From assembly GCA_018715935.1 (NCBI GenBank), contig DVKR01000029.1, positions 154,851-218,850 on the forward strand: a stretch of 64,000 bases of DNA, read 5' to 3'. Position numbers and translations under genes: made by a program. The notes beneath the pieces were generated by a model, which saw only the letters and a program-made list of their open reading frames with translations, did no database searches and was not told the DNA's origin. Every line of letters starts with the position of its first letter. Within the stretch, counting starts at the first letter, position 1. Source of the stretch: Candidatus Aphodovivens excrementavium (GTDB taxonomy: Bacteria; Actinomycetota; Coriobacteriia; Coriobacteriales; Eggerthellaceae). Of this stretch, positions 60,276 to 64,000 are shown piece by piece.

Positions 60276-60908
60276 ATGTCTAAGAAGCACCATAAGTTCG
60301 ATTACTTCGACAATTTCGAGAAGCAGGCCGAGATTGCTGTTGAAGAGGCCGACCTTTTGGTGGAGGCGTTGGAGAACTTCACGAAGGCCGATGACCTGAA
60401 ATCGTACATGGATCGTGCTCATCAGATTGAGCACAGGGGCGACGAGGTGAACCACGCCATTTTGGAAAACGTGGCAACCGACTTCATCACGCCAATCGAG
60501 CGCGAAGACATCATCGAGCTTGCCAAGTGCTTAGACAACATCATCGATTACATCGAGGACGTTATCCAGGCCATGTACATGTACGATGTCCATATTATTC
60601 CCGAAGGGACAAAAGAGTTCGCCGATCTTATCCGCAAGGGAACGGGCGCGCTTAAAAAGGCCATGGGCGATTTCCGCAGCTTTAAAAAATCGAAGAAGTT
60701 CCGTGCGTTGGTGCGCGACGTGAGCGACTACGAAGAGGTTGCCGATCACCTCTTCTTGAAGGTGATTCGCACGCTGCATACTACCGACCGCAATAATCCC
60801 ATGCGTGCGCATGTGTGGTCGAGCGTGTTCGAGCGTATGGAGAAATGCAGCGACGCCTGCGAGCATGCTGCCGACACCATGAGCACCATCATGCTCAAGA
60901 ATGTATAG
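60276..60908 (+). CDS. DUF47 / PhoU-like partner of the phosphate transporter
   Basis: A 210-residue, all-helical PhoU-like protein (DUF47). Acidic residues at regular spacing (EHRGDEVNHAI, ERMEKCSDACEHAADT) match the metal-cluster positions of the family. DUF47 proteins sit next to PiT transporters and are believed to control them. The ATG at 60276 follows GGAGAAGGGGG, 145 bp after the transporter stop. Confidence 0.93.
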   Translation: MSKKHHKFDYFDNFEKQAEIAVEEADLLVEALENFTKADDLKSYMDRAHQIEHRGDEVNHAILENVATDFITPIEREDIIELAKCLDNIIDYIEDVIQAMYMYDVHIIPEGTKEFADLIRKGTGALKKAMGDFRSFKKSKKFRALVRDVSDYEEVADHLFLKVIRTLHTTDRNNPMRAHVWSSVFERMEKCSDACEHAADTMSTIMLKNV

Positions 60909-61102
60909 GTTCCGGCGGCCTGCCGGCCGCCGGAACCGCTCGACGCTGCGGGGCGCTCTCACATCCGATCTTCGCGCGATCTCGGGGACTCGCCTACCAA
61001 AGTAGGCTTCGCGCCCGCGATCCCACGAATCCCGGGCGCGAGAGCGCTCCTCGCTGACTTGTGCTCGAGACGGGAGGCAGTTTTAGTCGGCGCAACGAGC
61101 TT

Positions 61103-62059
61103 CTACTCCACCGACACGATCTGGGCGGTGGTTGGTTTGCCCGAGAAGTTCTTGTCGCCAGTGATGTAGCGCGCATCTTCCACGTCGAACCCTGGTTCGT
61201 CAAACAGTTCGATGTTGTGATGAGCCTGCGCCAGCGCGCGCTCGTAAAGATCCCAGAAGCTTTCGGTGCTCGACCCTCCCGAGAAGGGGTCTTCCCAGCA
61301 AGCGCGCTCGCGGTTATCGAAAATGCTCGTTTCCAGCTCGACGGGGCGATGGCTCATTGCCTTGCAGAAGGAATAGGGGCGAACGAGCTCCTCGAGACGC
61401 CCGAGCACCTCTCGCTTCAGGCCGCTTGAGGAGTGGAACACGCGCTGGCCCAGCCGCATAGCATAGACGCTGCTGCGGAACAGATCTGTGGGCACTGCGC
61501 GCCCGTAGACCGCCATGGCTACATACACGTAGAGCTTGGAAACAACGTCCAGCATATGCGAGGAGCCCTTTAAGACGTCTCGCGCGGGGTTGAAGGTCTC
61601 TACCGTGTCGTTGCGCTTGAGGTAGAGCACGAGCTCGTCGAGTTCGGTTTCGATAAAGGCATGCACCTCATGCCCGTCGCTTCGGGTAAGGCCCGGCTCT
61701 CCCGCATCGCAGAGCTGGTATTGTTGGCTAAAGATGAACGGATGCGCAATGCTGTCGAGCGTGTAGTGACACAGAAAGCCAAGTGCATACGCGCGTGCGA
61801 TGGGCTGCTCGCTTTCCGGAAGGAAGGGGAGCCCTGTTTTGAATGCGTCAAGCAGCCGGGTTGGCAGCTGGTCGTGCATGACGCTCCCGAGGTCGTGGTT
61901 GCTGCGAAGCCACGGGCAGGCAACGGAATAGAACAGGGGGTCTGGCCCTTGATTCCCCAGCAAAAACGCCTCCGCCTCGTCGCGCGATCCTCCTATAAGC
62001 GTAAACAAGTCGCGATAGATATCCTGGCCGAAGGTGTCGTGGGTAATGATTGAGGGCAT
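61103..62059 (-). CDS. Zinc-dependent phospholipase-C-like protein
   Basis: A 318-residue protein of the zinc-dependent phospholipase C (S1/P1-like) family. Metal ligands are spread in the usual order: THDTFG near the N-terminus, LGNQGPDPLFY, HDLGSVMHD, CHYTLDSIAHPF and HEVHAFIETELDE. No signal peptide is seen, so an intracellular phosphodiesterase or an adapted role is likely. The ATG at 62059 follows AAAAGGACG. It is convergent with the phosphate genes across about 190 bp of GC-rich palindromes and dispersed repeats. Confidence 0.85.
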   Translation of the reverse strand: MPSIITHDTFGQDIYRDLFTLIGGSRDEAEAFLLGNQGPDPLFYSVACPWLRSNHDLGSVMHDQLPTRLLDAFKTGLPFLPESEQPIARAYALGFLCHYTLDSIAHPFIFSQQYQLCDAGEPGLTRSDGHEVHAFIETELDELVLYLKRNDTVETFNPARDVLKGSSHMLDVVSKLYVYVAMAVYGRAVPTDLFRSSVYAMRLGQRVFHSSSGLKREVLGRLEELVRPYSFCKAMSHRPVELETSIFDNRERACWEDPFSGGSSTESFWDLYERALAQAHHNIELFDEPGFDVEDARYITGDKNFSGKPTTAQIVSVE

Positions 62060-62195
62060 GAGTCGTCCTTTTCTGACAGTAATTTTACGCAGGTGCATTC
62101 CGCATCATATACAATACTCGCCGGCTTGTTAACTGGCGCTTGAGGCGTATGCACATAGCTGAAAACGACAAAACAGACACAAAGAGAGGTCTTTA

Positions 62196-63422
62196 ATGGC
62201 TCTGTTTGGCTTAACTAAGCAGGAGCGCAGCTGGGTGCTCTACGACGTGGGAAACTCAGCTTTCGTCATGCTTTCTACGGCACTCATTCCCGTATATTTT
62301 TCAAGTATCGTCGAGCCGGGCTCGTCGGTTGTGGTTGCCTGGGGCTACGCCGAGACGGTGGCATCGCTTATCCTGGCGCTTCTCATGCCGTTTTTGGGAA
62401 GCCTTGCCGACATCCAGGGGAACAAGAAGAAGTTTTTGGTGGGCTTTATGGGAACGGGCGCGGTGGCATGCGCGTGCCTAGGCATTCCCACTGCGGCGCT
62501 GCCGTTTTTGATACTCTACGTGGTTTCGTCGGTCATGCTTAACGGCTCGATGGTGTTTTACGACGGCATGCTTGTTGATGCCACTACAGAAGACCGCTAT
62601 GACAAGGTGAGCTCGCACGGCTATGCGTGGGGCTATATCGGCTCATGCATCCCGTTCATCCTTTGCTTGGTGGTGGTGCTTGGCGGTCCGTCTGTCGGCA
62701 TCGACATGATGATGGGCATGAAGATCGCTTTTCTGATTACGGCAGTTTGGTGGGTGCTATTCACCATCCCGCTCATTCGCAACGTGAGGCAAGTTCACTA
62801 CAAGGAGCGCGCGCCTCATCAGTTCCGCGACTCTCTTTCCGGCTTGGGGCGCACGGTGAAGGCGATTATTCACGACCGTCGCCTGCTCTTGTTCATGCTG
62901 GCGTTTTTCTTCTACATCGACGGCGTGCACACCGTCATTAAAATGTCCACGAGCTACGGCACCGATCTCGGCATCGACTCCACGCAGCTGGTGCTGGCTC
63001 TGCTGGTTACCCAGTTTGTAGCCTTCCCTTCGGCCATTGCGTACGGCCGCCTTTCGGCGCGGTTCGGCACCAAGCGCATGCTGCTCGTTGCGATCTTCGC
63101 GTATTTCTGCATCGTGCTGTTTGCGGCGTTCTTCCTGCGCAGCGCGGTGGAGTTCTGGGTTTTGGCAATTTGCGTCGGCATGTTCCAGGGCGGCATCCAG
63201 GCGCTTTCGCGCAGCGAGTTCGGCAAGCTTATTCCAAAGGACAATGCAAACGAATACTACGGGTTCTTCGACATCTTCGGAAAGTACGCTGCCGTCATGG
63301 GGACGTTTTTGGTGAGCGTGTTCACGCAGCTTACCGGCAGTTCTTCGTGGGGCGTCTTGTCGATTGCCGTGCTGTTCTTGGTGGGGTTCGCGCTGCTGGC
63401 GCGCATGCCTGAAAAGGAGTAG
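62196..63422 (+). CDS. MFS transporter, UMF1/Atg22-like
   Basis: A 408-residue major-facilitator protein with about twelve helices. WVLYDVGNSAFVMLSTALIPVYF near the start is the mark of the UMF1 (Atg22-like) subgroup, and GVGMFQGG-like spacing (CVGMFQGGIQALSRSEFGKL) occurs in the second half. Members export amino acids or peptides, but the substrate here is unknown. AAAGAGAGG precedes the ATG. An ABC exporter gene begins 54 bp later. Confidence 0.92.
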   Translation: MALFGLTKQERSWVLYDVGNSAFVMLSTALIPVYFSSIVEPGSSVVVAWGYAETVASLILALLMPFLGSLADIQGNKKKFLVGFMGTGAVACACLGIPTAALPFLILYVVSSVMLNGSMVFYDGMLVDATTEDRYDKVSSHGYAWGYIGSCIPFILCLVVVLGGPSVGIDMMMGMKIAFLITAVWWVLFTIPLIRNVRQVHYKERAPHQFRDSLSGLGRTVKAIIHDRRLLLFMLAFFFYIDGVHTVIKMSTSYGTDLGIDSTQLVLALLVTQFVAFPSAIAYGRLSARFGTKRMLLVAIFAYFCIVLFAAFFLRSAVEFWVLAICVGMFQGGIQALSRSEFGKLIPKDNANEYYGFFDIFGKYAAVMGTFLVSVFTQLTGSSSWGVLSIAVLFLVGFALLARMPEKE

Positions 63423-63476
63423 GCTTTACCCGATTGCACTGCGTCGACGAGACGCTTTCAAGAGGGCGGGGTTGGC

Positions 63477-64000
63477 ATGGCTAAACGCGAGAGGGCTTCC
63501 ACCACACGGCGGACGCTGCACTATTATTGGCTGGTGACGCGACGGCACTTCGGGCTGTTCGCGCTCCTGGTGTGTTCTACGCTGCTTTTCGGCGGGTTCC
63601 AAACGTATATGAACCCGTTTGTGATGGGGCTTATCGTCGATCGCGTGAGCGCGGCACCCGTTGCTGCCGATCAAGTGTTTTCGGTATTTGGACCCTACAT
63701 TGCGGCGCTCATTCTGGTGAACGTGTGCGGTCAGACGTGCAGCAAGCTGCAGGACTACTCGCTGTGGAAGCTCGAGATCGCGGTGAGCTACGATCTGGCA
63801 ACCATGAGCTTCGACGCGCTGTCCAACCAGTCGATGACGTTTCATTCCAACCGCTTTGGCGGCACGCTCGTGTCGCAGACCTCCAAGTTCATGGCTGCGT
63901 ACAGTCAGCTGGTCGAAGCGCTGGTCCACCCGTTTTTGCCGGTGCTTGGCTCGGTGGTGTTCGTGTGCGTGCTGCTGGGGCCGCGCGTGCCGCTCTACGT
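63477..64000 (+). CDS. ABC exporter membrane domain (partial, runs off the window)
   Basis: The first 174 codons of a gene cut by the window end. The reading frame from ATG 63477 is open throughout. It begins MAKRERASTTRRTLHYYWLV, then has hydrophobic helices at about 24-50 and 70-90, an intracellular loop (YDLATMSFDALSNQSMTFH) and a third helix pair, as in type IV ABC exporters with fused membrane and ATPase domains. The ATPase half would lie beyond the window. GAGGGCGGGG upstream is a plausible ribosome site. Confidence 0.82.
   Translation, partial: MAKRERASTTRRTLHYYWLVTRRHFGLFALLVCSTLLFGGFQTYMNPFVMGLIVDRVSAAPVAADQVFSVFGPYIAALILVNVCGQTCSKLQDYSLWKLEIAVSYDLATMSFDALSNQSMTFHSNRFGGTLVSQTSKFMAAYSQLVEALVHPFLPVLGSVVFVCVLLGPRVPLY

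Overview
The window is a high-GC, densely coded chromosome segment that fits an obligately anaerobic actinomycete of class Coriobacteriia, most likely family Eggerthellaceae (Slackia/Denitrobacterium/Eggerthella-like). The reasons are the mix of actinobacterial housekeeping genes (ruvCAB, ligA, purB, queA, yebC) with many molybdenum/tungsten-bis-pterin oxidoreductases, a molybdate importer and molybdenum cofactor (Moco) genes. This placement is inferred from gene content; no rRNA or tRNA gene is present to confirm it.

Layout. 1-9 kb: two bacterial-PH membrane proteins (YdbS/YdbT type), hemolysin III, a CNNM/CorC-type transporter, a PspC protein, a secreted lysozyme-like protein, two adjacent TrkA-N/RCK proteins and purB. 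10-14.4 kb (minus strand): a small membrane protein, a solitary AAA/DUF4143 ATPase flanked by a 52-bp direct repeat, a SpoVA-like membrane protein and a PhnP-type metallo-hydrolase. 14.9-26.6 kb (plus strand): two acetylene-hydratase-family molybdo/tungsto-enzymes. The first has DmsB- and NrfD-type redox partners. The second is coupled to an HdrB-like CCG protein and followed by a DUF2064 GT-A transferase, a COG1964-type radical SAM enzyme and a ferredoxin-DUF169 protein. 26.6-34.8 kb: GNAT, PadR, an MBL hydrolase, decayed gene fragments, a LysR regulator and a pyrogallol/phloroglucinol-transhydroxylase-type enzyme pair, then an aquaporin. 34.9-41.9 kb: fluoride channel, glmS, acpS, nnrD, a DUF308 protein and ligA. 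42-48.4 kb: an AT-rich, homopolymer-bounded degenerate GGDEF gene, then modA, modB, modC, moaA and moaC. 48.4-64 kb: pyk, yebC, an aminotransferase, a YkvI-type transporter, ruvCAB, cspA, queA, Pit phosphate transport with its DUF47 partner, a Zn-dependent phospholipase-C-like protein, an MFS protein and the start of an ABC exporter.

How the parts fit. modABC, moaA and moaC would supply molybdate and pterin cofactor to the three large molybdo/tungsto-enzymes. None of the three shows a twin-arginine signal, so all are predicted cytoplasmic. The best candidate for an undescribed system is the 14.9-26.6 kb cluster, especially the CCG-protein, acetylene-hydratase-like enzyme, DUF2064 transferase and COG1964 radical SAM run. 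A second candidate is the transhydroxylase pair, whose small subunit appears to have lost the middle Fe-S cysteine motifs.

Intergenic DNA is rich in hairpins and palindromes, several directly upstream of the molybdenum-related operons, and in short dispersed or tandem repeats. No CRISPR array, insertion sequence, tRNA or rRNA was seen.
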